Of a stretch of 16,596 nt of DNA, positions 6,783 to 14,805 are shown piece after piece. Where the stretch lies: the NCBI GenBank assembly GCA_964525165.1, contig CAZGGG010000061.1:1-16596 (forward strand), written 5' to 3'. The notes below the pieces were generated by a model that did no database searches, was not told the DNA's origin, and saw only the letters and a list, made by a program, of their open reading frames with translations. The stretch is from JAWLFI01 sp964525165. Lineage in GTDB: Bacteria > Bacteroidota > Bacteroidia > Chitinophagales > Saprospiraceae. The translations under genes and the position numbers were made by a program. Each line of letters begins with the position of its first letter. Position 1 is the stretch's first letter.

Positions 6783-7787
6783 ATGAAAATCATTATTCCA
6801 ATGGCCGGTCGTGGATCCAGACTGCGGCCTCATACCCTTACCACTCCTAAACCTTTAGTTCCGGTAGCAGGCAAGCCTATTGTGCAACGTTTAGTCGAAA
6901 GCTTAGTACAAAATCTGGATGAATCGGTAGATGAAATCGCCTACATTATTGGTGATTTCGGGAAAGAGATTGAGGAGCAACTTCTTTTCATAGCCAAGGA
7001 AATGGGTGCAAAGGGAAGCATTTATTATCAGGATCAACCTTTAGGACCTGCCCATGCGATCTACTGTGCTGCAGAAAGTATCAGCGGCCACTGCATGGTG
7101 GCTTTCTCAGATACTTTATTTAAAGCTGACTTCGCTTTTGACCCGGAAGAAGATGGTGTCATCTGGACCCAAAAAGTGGAAGATCCCTCAGCCTATGGTG
7201 TGGTTAAAACCGATTCTGATGAAATCATCACAGAATTTGTTGAAAAACCGAAAGAGCCGGTTTCTAATCTGGCCATTGTTGGAATTTATTATTTCAGAGA
7301 TGGAGACGGACTCAGAGAAGAACTAAAGTATTTATTGGATAATGATATTCGTGAGAAAGGGGAGTTCCAGATTACCACTGTTCTGGAAAACATGAAAAAC
7401 AAAGGGACTCGTTTTAAAGCGGGTCAGGTAGAAGAATGGATGGATTGTGGGAATAAAGACGCTATCGTGTTTACCAACCAGCGAATTTTGGATTTGGAGG
7501 ATCATCAGGACTTGTCCGGAATTACCGCCACCATTGTGAACAGCACCATCATTCCACCCTGTCATATCGGTAATCAGGTCACCATCAAAAACTCTGTGGT
7601 AGGTCCTTTTGTTTCTATCGGAGACAATTCCACCATAGATCATTGCGTTGTGCAGAATAGTGTTATTCAGGATGACTCACATATCTCAGGTACGGTCATG
7701 TGCGATTCTATGATTGGCAACCATGCACAATATTCAGGTCACCCTAAAAAGTTGAGTTTGGGAGATTATTCACAATTAGAAGATTAA
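6783..7787 (+). CDS. Sugar-phosphate nucleotidyltransferase with left-handed beta-helix tail
   Basis: 334 residues. Enzymes of this RmlA/GlmU-like class join a sugar 1-phosphate to an NTP to make an NDP-sugar for envelope polysaccharides. Seen: the nucleotide-binding loop GRGSRLRP at 9-16 followed by TPKPLVPVAGKP (K23), the metal-binding Asp in FSDTLF (D110), AYGVV at 137-141, EKP at 154-156, and WMDCGN at 219-224. Residues about 250-320 show imperfect hexapeptide repeats (STIIPPCHIGN, SVVGPFVSIGD, SVIQDDSHISG) of a left-handed beta-helix. The sugar and base cannot be told from the sequence; thymidylyl- or uridylyltransferase on glucose 1-phosphate is possible. Its TAA shares one base with the ATG of the TPR gene (TAATG), so the two are probably translationally coupled. 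Confidence 0.88.
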   Translation: MKIIIPMAGRGSRLRPHTLTTPKPLVPVAGKPIVQRLVESLVQNLDESVDEIAYIIGDFGKEIEEQLLFIAKEMGAKGSIYYQDQPLGPAHAIYCAAESISGHCMVAFSDTLFKADFAFDPEEDGVIWTQKVEDPSAYGVVKTDSDEIITEFVEKPKEPVSNLAIVGIYYFRDGDGLREELKYLLDNDIREKGEFQITTVLENMKNKGTRFKAGQVEEWMDCGNKDAIVFTNQRILDLEDHQDLSGITATIVNSTIIPPCHIGNQVTIKNSVVGPFVSIGDNSTIDHCVVQNSVIQDDSHISGTVMCDSMIGNHAQYSGHPKKLSLGDYSQLED

Positions 7788-9436
7788 TGCGTACAGCTTA
7801 CATGCTTTGCTTTGTTTTATGGAGCTGCTCCGCGATGTTGGGGCAGATTAAACAGATTTCAGAGCAAGAAATTGAAAATCAAACAAAATTTATTGAAGCC
7901 CTCTCTCCTTCTCTGGTTGGAGAGCCGGAGGAAAGTATTCGACAGCTGGAAGAATTCATCAAGGAGGACCCTACTGCTGCCGTCGCCCATTATCAACTCG
8001 CCCGACTTTATGAAGCCACGGATCAAGATGCTTCCGCAAAAGCAGCTATCCAAAAGGCCACAAGATTGAAGCCGGAGGTTGAATGGTATTGGATTGTTCA
8101 GGCCGAAATGATGCGGAATTACAATGAATGGACGCTTTGTGCAGAAGCTTATCAAAACCTTATCGAACTCCGCCCTGACAAATCCAATTATTCAATATCA
8201 TTAGCTCACTGCTTCTTGCAATTAGGGAACACAGAGGATTGCCTGCAAGTACTGAATGAGCTGGAAAACAGCATTGGTCTTCAGGAAGAAATCAGTCTAA
8301 AGCGATTTCAAGTATACCAAGCTCTGGGCGATAGGGCCTCCGCAGAAAAAGAACTCCTGCAACTGTCAGGTTCAGAGCCGGAAAACATCGACTATTTATT
8401 AAAACTAGCACGCTTCTATCGTGAAGAAGAACAGCAAGAGTTGGAGATCGCTACTTACCGCAAAGTCCTTTCCATTGACAGTACGAATACGCAGGCCCGC
8501 ATTCAATTGACAGAGTTAAGTACTTCGGACGGTAGTCAATTACTGAATGAATTAAGCGCCATCATTAAAGATCCGGAAGCCTCTATTGATCTGAAGGTCC
8601 GAAAGTTGGTCCCTTTCCTGCAGGCCGTAAACAGCGATGTACCGGAAGAAACCCGTCAACTCATTGAAATATTGAACCAGCTGGTTGAAACCCATCCCCG
8701 GGACGCAAAAAGCTACACTATGTTAGCCGATGGTTACTTTAATACCGGACAGCTCAGAACCTCTCTTGTTTCTTATCAAAAAGCAGAAGAATTAGAACCC
8801 GGCATTGCCTCCGTTTGGATGCAACACATGGAAACATTGTTATATCTAGACGAATACGATCAATGCATTGAAATAGCTGAAGAGGCCTTGATATATTTCC
8901 CGAATCAGGTGGAGATTTATCTGATGGCTGCTGAAGCAGCATTGAAGAATGAAAAAAAGACCCAAGCCTTATCTTATCTCAGTGCTTGCGATTTTATGTT
9001 GAGCAAGGATGAAATTTTAAGGCAACAGTACTCTGTTTTGGAATTATTATCTAATAATGATTCTGATGGGCTTGCTCAATGGATGGACCAACAGTCGAAA
9101 AGCAAGTTTACTTTGCCGGATGCTGCTTCGGTATTGTTCGAACTTTTTTCAGTCGACCATCAAGGTTTCATAGACCAAGTCATTTTACAGGCCCAAGGCC
9201 CTTTGAAAGAAAACTACGAAGCTCAATTGGCAGCAGCCTACGCATTAGCTGAAATCGGTGCTTGGCAAAGCAGCAAAGAATATTTAGACTTTTGTTTGCG
9301 TTTAGGAGGGAGCATTATCCCGGACACCTTCCTGCTTCTCATGGATGTGGGCAGTGCATTACAAAAGGAAGACTATGTAAAGCTGGCCAAAATGCGTCTG
9401 GACAGAATGGGTTATCAATTAAAAACTGCTCCATGA
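7787..9436 (+). CDS. Exported tetratricopeptide-repeat protein
   Basis: 549 residues. The N-terminus (MRTAYMLCFVLWSCSAMLGQ) is a likely signal peptide cut after about residue 19, so the protein should sit in the periplasm or at the outer membrane. From about residue 55 to 430 there are repeated 34-residue helical pairs of the TPR type (for example VAHYQLARLYEATDQDASAK and SYTMLADGYFNTGQLRTSLV), the second group following a less regular stretch near 260-300. TPR proteins are scaffolds; no enzyme domain is seen. It starts on the last base of the nucleotidyltransferase stop and its TGA overlaps the next ATG (ATGA, 9433-9436). The set TPR protein, DUF4292 lipoprotein and EnvC-like protein recurs in Bacteroidota (from memory), suggesting a shared envelope role, but the partner is unknown. 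Confidence 0.85.
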   Translation: MRTAYMLCFVLWSCSAMLGQIKQISEQEIENQTKFIEALSPSLVGEPEESIRQLEEFIKEDPTAAVAHYQLARLYEATDQDASAKAAIQKATRLKPEVEWYWIVQAEMMRNYNEWTLCAEAYQNLIELRPDKSNYSISLAHCFLQLGNTEDCLQVLNELENSIGLQEEISLKRFQVYQALGDRASAEKELLQLSGSEPENIDYLLKLARFYREEEQQELEIATYRKVLSIDSTNTQARIQLTELSTSDGSQLLNELSAIIKDPEASIDLKVRKLVPFLQAVNSDVPEETRQLIEILNQLVETHPRDAKSYTMLADGYFNTGQLRTSLVSYQKAEELEPGIASVWMQHMETLLYLDEYDQCIEIAEEALIYFPNQVEIYLMAAEAALKNEKKTQALSYLSACDFMLSKDEILRQQYSVLELLSNNDSDGLAQWMDQQSKSKFTLPDAASVLFELFSVDHQGFIDQVILQAQGPLKENYEAQLAAAYALAEIGAWQSSKEYLDFCLRLGGSIIPDTFLLLMDVGSALQKEDYVKLAKMRLDRMGYQLKTAP

Positions 9437-10212
9437 ATCGATTTCCATTGCCTTTATTCTTTGGGGCCTTACTGCTAGTTTTGGGGTTGTATTCTTGCTC
9501 CGGCCCTAAAGTAGTATCGGGCTCCGGAGAGGCTCTTTCGCGCTCTGCACTTAAGGCTAAATTAAAGTCTTTGGACATTCCGGCAGAATGGCTGGTATGC
9601 TCAGGTCGCGTAGCTATTCGATCCGAGGAATTCGGCGGCTCCGGAACCTTTAGAATGCATGTTCAAAGAGACAGCGCGGTTTGGATTCAATTGACCAAGT
9701 TAGGATTTGAAATTGGGAGGGTCTTGATTACACAAGACAGCATTCTTGCCATCAATAAAATCCAATCCACCTATATTCAGGAGCCTATTGAGAAAATGAT
9801 CGACTTATATGGTGCGGACATCCGACTCCATCAAGTGCAAAACCTCATTTGGAATCTTCCGCCTTTCATGTCTGATGAACCTAAAATTAAAGCGGCTGAG
9901 GACAGATTTGAAGTCAATGGCCAAAATGAAAACGGTCTACAACAGTTTTTCTATAAAATTTTACCTCCTTTCATCCTTTCAGAAGGTCGGCTCAATACCC
10001 AAATAGGCCAGGAAAACTATGGAATCACCTTTTCCAACTATGACTTTCAAGCGCTTACAAATGATTACTTATTTTCATATCTTCGCGAATACAAAATCCA
10101 TTCTCCCGAGGATGATATGGAGATCGAAATGAAGGTCTCAAAAGTAATTTTAGATGAACCGAGGTCCATGCCTATCCGTATTCCTGAGTCTTATACTCCT
10201 TTGTTCCGTTAA
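9433..10212 (+). CDS. DUF4292 lipoprotein (LolA/LolB-like)
   Basis: 259 residues from the ATG at 9433. This start is chosen because it begins a lipoprotein signal peptide (MNRFPLPLFFGALLLVLGLYSC) with a lipobox LYSC and lipidated Cys22; the frame stays open for 57 codons upstream, but that part lies inside the TPR gene in another frame. The mature protein resembles DUF4292: SGRVAIRSEEFGGSGTFRMH, DSAVWIQLTKLGFEIGRVLI, TQDSILAINKIQSTYI. The family is predicted to have a beta-rich fold like the lipoprotein carriers LolA/LolB and is restricted mainly to Bacteroidota. A role in moving or binding lipids or lipoproteins at the outer membrane is inferred, not shown. It overlaps the TPR gene by 4 bases and the EnvC-like gene by 59. 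Confidence 0.8.
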   Translation: MNRFPLPLFFGALLLVLGLYSCSGPKVVSGSGEALSRSALKAKLKSLDIPAEWLVCSGRVAIRSEEFGGSGTFRMHVQRDSAVWIQLTKLGFEIGRVLITQDSILAINKIQSTYIQEPIEKMIDLYGADIRLHQVQNLIWNLPPFMSDEPKIKAAEDRFEVNGQNENGLQQFFYKILPPFILSEGRLNTQIGQENYGITFSNYDFQALTNDYLFSYLREYKIHSPEDDMEIEMKVSKVILDEPRSMPIRIPESYTPLFR

Positions 10213-11359
10213 TATTATTTGGGGACAAACGCAGGCAGAATTAGATGAAGAGCGCAAAAGACTGTTAGAGGATATTCAAACAACGCAAAACCTACTGCGT
10301 AAAGCGACTGAGAGTCGATCTGCGGCCATCACCACTTTACAAACCTTGCAACAACAGGTCCGTTCCAGAAAGTCATTGCTGAAAACCTATCAACAGCAAA
10401 TTCAAATTTCCCGAAAGGAGATTAAAGAAATCGAGGATAGCATACAGACATTAGACTCAGAAATAAGTGTGAAGAGTGAGGAGTATGCCGAGACACTCAG
10501 GAAAATGTATCGCTATAAAAAGCAAAGTCCTTCCTGGATTCAATTCATCTCTGCTCAGGGAGCCAATCAATTATTCCGAAAATGGGTCTACCTCAGTCAA
10601 ATAGAAGAATGGCAAAACCAACAACGCACACAACTGATCGCAATCAAAGAAGCCTTTGAACAACAAAAGCTTAAAAAAGAAGAAGCAGGAAAAATTTTGG
10701 AACAACGGCTACAAAAAGAACAACAAACTGCCGCTGAAATCACCAAAGACCTAAATAAAGAATCCAAACTGCTGGAACAATTAAAATCTCAGGAGTCAGA
10801 ACTGAAACAACAATTACAAAAGCAACAAAAAGAGCGAGCACAACTGGATAAGGCTATTGCCCGCTTGATTGCAGAAGCCTCCAAAAAGTCTGAGACTACC
10901 AGTGCTCCTGACTTTGCAGCCACCCCGGAAGGAAAAGCCCTTTCCAACGCCTTCTCAGGAAATAAAGGAAAACTATCCTGGCCGGTCAAAAGAGGTATAG
11001 TGGTTCGGCAATTTGGCAAACAAAAACATCCCACATTATCAAATATTTACATCCAAAATAATGGAGTAGATATTGCAACGGAAGCCAACGCTCCTGTCTT
11101 TGCCCTGTTCAAAGGTGAAGTTATGGGAGTAATTGAAGTGCCCGGCTATCAACAAATGGTAATGATACGGCACGGATCTTTCTTTACCGTATATTCTCGC
11201 TTGAAAGAGGTATACGTTCAAAAAGGAGATCAAATTCAAACAGCTCAAGAAATCGGAAGGGTACATTTCAATGAAAAAGAAGGTCAATCTTTGGTCCATC
11301 TGGAAATTTGGAATGACAAAGAAAAACAAAACCCTGTCCAATGGATGGCAGGAAAATAA
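10154..11359 (+). CDS. EnvC-like LytM-domain protein (murein hydrolase activator type)
   Basis: 401 residues: a signal peptide (residues 1-24, LSLILLCSVNIIWGQ), a long Gln/Lys/Glu-rich coiled coil (about 26-245), a short linker, and a C-terminal LytM (M23) domain (about 275-400). This is the layout of EnvC, which activates cell-wall amidases during division and does not cut peptidoglycan itself. The LytM domain keeps D306 and H382 of the zinc site, but the first zinc ligand is Asn302 (NNGVD), the catalytic His of the YxHL motif is Arg349 (YSRL), and the first His of the HxH pair is Leu380 (LVH), so it is probably not a peptidase. The ATG at 10154 gives a 59-base overlap with the preceding gene; it is accepted because the signal peptide lies in the overlap and the next in-frame ATG is at residue 118. 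An amidase partner is not in the window. Confidence 0.88.
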   Translation: MNRGPCLSVFLSLILLCSVNIIWGQTQAELDEERKRLLEDIQTTQNLLRKATESRSAAITTLQTLQQQVRSRKSLLKTYQQQIQISRKEIKEIEDSIQTLDSEISVKSEEYAETLRKMYRYKKQSPSWIQFISAQGANQLFRKWVYLSQIEEWQNQQRTQLIAIKEAFEQQKLKKEEAGKILEQRLQKEQQTAAEITKDLNKESKLLEQLKSQESELKQQLQKQQKERAQLDKAIARLIAEASKKSETTSAPDFAATPEGKALSNAFSGNKGKLSWPVKRGIVVRQFGKQKHPTLSNIYIQNNGVDIATEANAPVFALFKGEVMGVIEVPGYQQMVMIRHGSFFTVYSRLKEVYVQKGDQIQTAQEIGRVHFNEKEGQSLVHLEIWNDKEKQNPVQWMAGK

Positions 11360-11425
11360 TCCGATCGGTATCCTTGCAGGGATTTACCTATAAGTTTCTA
11401 TATTTTAGCAAAACAAAAATCATGT

Positions 11426-12637
11426 ATGAGTAACGACTGGAATATTGGTCAAAAAGACAGAAAAGGGCTTGCAGACGAAGAGGAGAAAACAGTTTTGGTC
11501 GGCCTGGTCACTCCGGATACAACTGAAGAACAAGTAGAAGAATATTTAGATGAATTAGAATTCCTAGCCCTCACAGCAGGTGCCGTTACTAAAAACAGAT
11601 ACATCCAAAAACTCAGCCATCCGGATAAGAAGTATTTTATTGGGTCCGGCAAATTGGAAGAGGTCAAGGAATTTGTGGATGCAAATGATATAGACTTGGT
11701 CATTTTTGATGATGACCTCTCCCCTTCACAAATCAACAATGTTGAAAAAACACTCAAAGTCAAGATCGTTGATCGTTCATCTCTCATTCTGGATATTTTT
11801 GCCAGTCGAGCGCAAACAGCTCAAGCCAGAACACAGGTAGAATTGGCGCAAATGCAATATTTGTTACCTAGGCTAAGAGGTCTCTGGACACACCTTGAAC
11901 GACAAAAAGGGGGGATCGGAATGCGTGGTCCCGGGGAAAAAGAAATTGAAACTGACAGGCGGATCATCAGGGATAAAATCAAAAAACTGAAGGACGACCT
12001 TGAGAAGATTGATAAACAAAACCAAACGAGACGTAAAAACAGAGGCCAATTAATCAGAGTGGCACTGGTTGGATACACCAATGTGGGTAAATCCACCATC
12101 ATGAACCTACTGGCTAAATCTGAGGTGTTTGCTGAAAACAAGTTGTTCGCCACACTTGACACCACAGTCCGAAAGGTTGTTTTCGGCCGAATGCCCTTTT
12201 TGGTATCCGATACAGTTGGGTTTATTCGAAAGTTGCCGACCCACCTGGTAGAAAGCTTTAAATCTACTCTTGACGAAGTAAAGGAGTCGGATATTTTAGT
12301 GCACGTCGTGGATATTTCGCACCCTCAATATCAAGACCATATCGCTACCGTTCGACAAACCCTAAAAGACTTAGATAGCCTGGACAAACCTACCCTATTT
12401 GTATTGAATAAGATCGACCAATATCGAGACCGCTATTTCGATGAATTACTCACGAAAGATGAAAAACAAGAATTGGAAAAGACCTTACGGCAAAATGTGA
12501 TCCATCAGATGGACAGCCCTGCAGTACTCCTTTCCGCCAAAACCAAAGAAAACCTGGATCGATTCAAAGCCATTCTGGGAGCTATGGTAGAGGAACAATA
12601 CAAATTAAGATATCCATATCAAACACATCATTTTTAG
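11426..12637 (+). CDS. hflX: Ribosome-associated GTPase HflX
   Basis: 403 residues. HflX binds 50S subunits and splits stalled or heat-damaged ribosomes using GTP. Seen: the N-terminal HflX domain (about 22-110, with KYFIGSGKLEEV and FDDDLSPSQINNVE), the linker helices with QVELAQMQYLLPRL and the conserved GGIGMRGPGEKEIETDRR (162-179), then the GTPase domain: G1 GYTNVGKST (216-224), G2 ATLDTT, G3 DTVGF (262-266), G4 NKID (328-331), G5 SAK (370-372). The protein ends with a short tail after the G domain, without the longer C-terminal domain of E. coli HflX. The 66-base gap before it, with an A-rich leader and no Shine-Dalgarno sequence, may hold a promoter, but no clear TAnnTTTG element is seen. 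Confidence 0.97.
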   Translation: MSNDWNIGQKDRKGLADEEEKTVLVGLVTPDTTEEQVEEYLDELEFLALTAGAVTKNRYIQKLSHPDKKYFIGSGKLEEVKEFVDANDIDLVIFDDDLSPSQINNVEKTLKVKIVDRSSLILDIFASRAQTAQARTQVELAQMQYLLPRLRGLWTHLERQKGGIGMRGPGEKEIETDRRIIRDKIKKLKDDLEKIDKQNQTRRKNRGQLIRVALVGYTNVGKSTIMNLLAKSEVFAENKLFATLDTTVRKVVFGRMPFLVSDTVGFIRKLPTHLVESFKSTLDEVKESDILVHVVDISHPQYQDHIATVRQTLKDLDSLDKPTLFVLNKIDQYRDRYFDELLTKDEKQELEKTLRQNVIHQMDSPAVLLSAKTKENLDRFKAILGAMVEEQYKLRYPYQTHHF

Positions 12638-12638
12638 T

Positions 12639-13742
12639 ATGAACAGCGCCTTTCTAGATAAATACGCAGATTTGCTTATTAACTATTGCCTTGAAATATC
12701 CAAAGGCGATCGCTTACTGATAAAATCTACTACCTTGGCAGAGCCTCTTTTGAAACGGCTCTATACGGCTTGTTTAGATGCCGGAGGCCACCCGCATATT
12801 CAAATGTCATTCTCAGAGCAGGGCAAGAAATTTATGGAGCACGCGGAGGATCACCAATTAAGCTATATCTCTCCTTTATTCGAAAAAGCCATGAATGAAT
12901 TTGAGGCCTACCTCTTTGTAAGAGCCCCGTTTAATTTAATGGAGAATAACGGAAATGATCAAAAGAAAACCAAATTGCGGGCGCAAGCAATGAAAGATAT
13001 CAATGCGACTTATTTTCGACGCACTGCCTCAAAGGACTTACGTCGCTCTTTGTGCCAATATCCAACCCAGGCAGCTGCCCAAAATGCAGGTATGACCCTG
13101 ACAGAGTACGCAGATTTTATTTTCAAAGCCTGTAAACTCGATTCGGATCACCCTAAAAATGCCTGGTTGGAAGTGCGTAGAAACCAACAGGCTATAGTGG
13201 ATAAACTCAATAGCTGTTCTACGATCCGATATGTCAACGACCAAACAGATATCCGGTTTTCTACGCAAGGACGAACATGGATCAATTCTGACGGTCAAAC
13301 CAATATGCCTTCCGGTGAAGTATATACCTCGCCAGTAGAAGATAGCGTAAATGGTCATATCCATTTTGATATGCCCACAGTCTTTCGAGGTAAAAAAGTC
13401 CAAGGAGTGACCTTAAAGGTCGAAGATGGATATATCAAAGAATGGGATGCAGAGCTTGGTAAAGCCTTTTTAGATGACATTTTCGATATTCCGGGGGCGC
13501 GTAGATTTGGAGAAGCTGCCATCGGAACGAATTATTCCATACAACAAACCACCAGTAATATTTTATTTGATGAAAAGATAGGTGGTACGGTTCATATGGC
13601 CATCGGACAATCCTATTTGCAAGCGGGTGGCAAAAATGAATCGAGCGTACACTGGGACATGATCGCCAATATGAAAGAGGGCGGAAAAATCTATGCCGAC
13701 ACCCAACTAATTTATGAAAATGGGGTGTTTACCCAATTATAA
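12639..13742 (+). CDS. Aminopeptidase, peptidase family M29
   Basis: 367 residues, slightly short for the AmpS/AmpT family (around 410). These are cytoplasmic metallo-aminopeptidases with a two-metal site. All six metal ligands known from the family have candidates here in the right order: E227 (PSGEVYTSP), E292 (RFGEAAIGTN), H319 (GTVHMAIG), Y326 (QSYLQAGG), H338 and D340 (SSVHWDMI). The N-terminal domain begins FLDKYADLLINYCLEISKGD, as is usual. The region between Y326 and H338 is shorter than in the Thermus/Staphylococcus enzymes. The ATG lies one base after the hflX stop, so the two genes are almost certainly cotranscribed; a functional link (turnover of peptides from rescued ribosomes) is only a guess. 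Confidence 0.93.
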   Translation: MNSAFLDKYADLLINYCLEISKGDRLLIKSTTLAEPLLKRLYTACLDAGGHPHIQMSFSEQGKKFMEHAEDHQLSYISPLFEKAMNEFEAYLFVRAPFNLMENNGNDQKKTKLRAQAMKDINATYFRRTASKDLRRSLCQYPTQAAAQNAGMTLTEYADFIFKACKLDSDHPKNAWLEVRRNQQAIVDKLNSCSTIRYVNDQTDIRFSTQGRTWINSDGQTNMPSGEVYTSPVEDSVNGHIHFDMPTVFRGKKVQGVTLKVEDGYIKEWDAELGKAFLDDIFDIPGARRFGEAAIGTNYSIQQTTSNILFDEKIGGTVHMAIGQSYLQAGGKNESSVHWDMIANMKEGGKIYADTQLIYENGVFTQL

Positions 13743-13860
13743 ATAGAATTGATATAAGATTTTAAAGTCTTAATCTAATTTGATCCGTATAAAGGAAGAA
13801 ATCCCTCCTTAAATACGTTATACTCGCAGCTTAAAAATCATTAACCAACAATAACACTAT
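13743..13860. other. Intergenic gap before the lipoprotein gene
   Basis: 118 bases. It contains a perfect or near-perfect palindrome at 13756-13771 (AAGATTTTAAAGTCTT) and a 5-bp inverted repeat (AAGGA at 13792, TCCTT at 13806). Neither is followed by a T tract, so neither is a good terminator. The 3' end (AACCAACAATAACACTAT) is the usual A-rich leader. The lipoprotein promoter probably lies here, but no clean -7/-33 pair was found; TAATTTG at 13776-13782 is one base short of the consensus. Confidence 0.4.
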
Positions 13861-14718
13861 ATGAGAAATTTAAATGCACTTTTCATTTTATTCGCACTTG
13901 TGGGAATGTTCTTCTTTACTTCTTGTGGAGATGATCCCGTTGTAGATGTGGACCCTACTTTATCACTGACCTCTGGTGGTGAATTTGATAATGCCATATT
14001 GAATGGTGGAGACACCATTAGTTTAGCGATCCGAGGAATCGGTGGCACAAACCCATTGAACGCCGTAGTGTTTTTTGAAGATGGTGTACGCTTGGAGGAT
14101 TGGGAAAATCGATTGTGGATCAACAATGAGCAGGCAAGTTCCAATGCTCCCCTCTTGACGGGAACAGAGAAGGATCAATTTGATTGGTCAGTGGACATTC
14201 TTGCAGACACGGTAGAAGGACCTCATGAGCTGGTGATTGAAGTGACCGATGAAGCTCAGACGACTGCAAGTGTAACCATTAATTATACCACATATGGCGT
14301 AGATACGATCATGGGCGTTTTATTGAATCAAGCAGGCCCAGCAGGTACCGGGGGATTAGACTTAGATGAAGGAATCGGTACAGGCTCATCTGATGATCGA
14401 GCAGAAATAAGAGATTTGGGAATTGATGTTGGTTTGCCTGCTTCTGATAACTGGCTGCAACAAATTGCTCCTGCAAATGATGCAATAATCGCAACGGTAA
14501 ATCAAGAATTAATGTTTGATGAAGTAATTACAAGTGCTGCTATCGTTGATGCTTTTGATGCTAATAATGCAGTAACAGAAACAGCTCGATTGGAAGGTGG
14601 AGAAGTATTTGCCGTTAAAAGGGGTGAAGACTATTATTTGATTAGAATTGCTGAAATTAATGTAGTCACTACAGACAATTCAGATAACTATGTATTAGAT
14701 ATCAAACGGGCACGATAA
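13861..14718 (+). CDS. Predicted surface lipoprotein of unknown function
   Basis: 285 residues. The N-terminus (MRNLNALFILFALVGMFFFTSCGDD) is a lipoprotein signal peptide with lipobox FTSC and Cys22. The residues after the Cys are G-D-D; acidic residues at this place resemble the Bacteroidota surface-export signal, so display on the outer face of the outer membrane is likely but inferred. Residues about 32-145 look like an Ig-like beta-sandwich (PTLSLTSGGEF, GGDTISLAIRG, VVFFEDGVRLED, PHELVIEVTDE). A glycine-rich stretch follows (NQAGPAGTGGLDLDEG, 156-171), then a second beta-rich part that ends VFAVKRGEDYYLIRIAEI. The mature protein is acidic. I do not recognise a named family; the sequence pattern recalls other secreted Bacteroidota lipoproteins. 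The gene stands alone between a 118-base gap and a strong terminator. Confidence 0.82.
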   Translation: MRNLNALFILFALVGMFFFTSCGDDPVVDVDPTLSLTSGGEFDNAILNGGDTISLAIRGIGGTNPLNAVVFFEDGVRLEDWENRLWINNEQASSNAPLLTGTEKDQFDWSVDILADTVEGPHELVIEVTDEAQTTASVTINYTTYGVDTIMGVLLNQAGPAGTGGLDLDEGIGTGSSDDRAEIRDLGIDVGLPASDNWLQQIAPANDAIIATVNQELMFDEVITSAAIVDAFDANNAVTETARLEGGEVFAVKRGEDYYLIRIAEINVVTTDNSDNYVLDIKRAR

Positions 14719-14736
14719 GTTCGTAAATAAGATCAT

Positions 14737-14772
14737 AAAAAAGCTGTCTCTAATCCGGGCAGCTTTTTTTTT
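14737..14772 (+). terminator. Intrinsic terminator after the lipoprotein gene
   Basis: AAAAAAGCTG (14737-14746) pairs perfectly with CAGCTTTTTT (14760-14769), the T tract running on to 14772. The inner bases can add further C-G and G-T pairs. It starts 18 bases after the lipoprotein stop. The A-rich left arm makes it workable in both directions, but only the plus strand has a gene ending here. It separates the lipoprotein from the mutase gene. Confidence 0.9.
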
Positions 14773-14805
14773 GTGTATTGGCTATGGAATCACTAATTTT
14801 TGGGC

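Noticed and set aside
9262..9432. In-frame upstream extension of the DUF4292 gene by 57 codons
   Set aside because: It lies within the TPR gene in another frame, has no family resemblance, and would bury the lipoprotein signal peptide that begins at 9433.
11361..11368. CCGATCGG palindrome just after the EnvC-like gene as an operator or terminator
   Set aside because: It is an isolated 8-base palindrome of a kind expected by chance, with no T tract or second copy.
13038..13403. Minus-strand open frame of 121 codons opposite the M29 aminopeptidase
   Set aside because: It is a shadow of a gene with all catalytic residues in place, and has no promoter, leader or motif of its own.
13756..13771. 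Palindrome AAGATTTTAAAGTCTT as a terminator after the aminopeptidase gene
   Set aside because: It has no loop to fold around, is A/T-rich and is not followed by a T tract.
14793..14801. TAATTTTTG as a -7 element for the mutase gene
   Set aside because: Its spacing is one base off the TAnnTTTG consensus and it would put the transcript start at or after the ATG.
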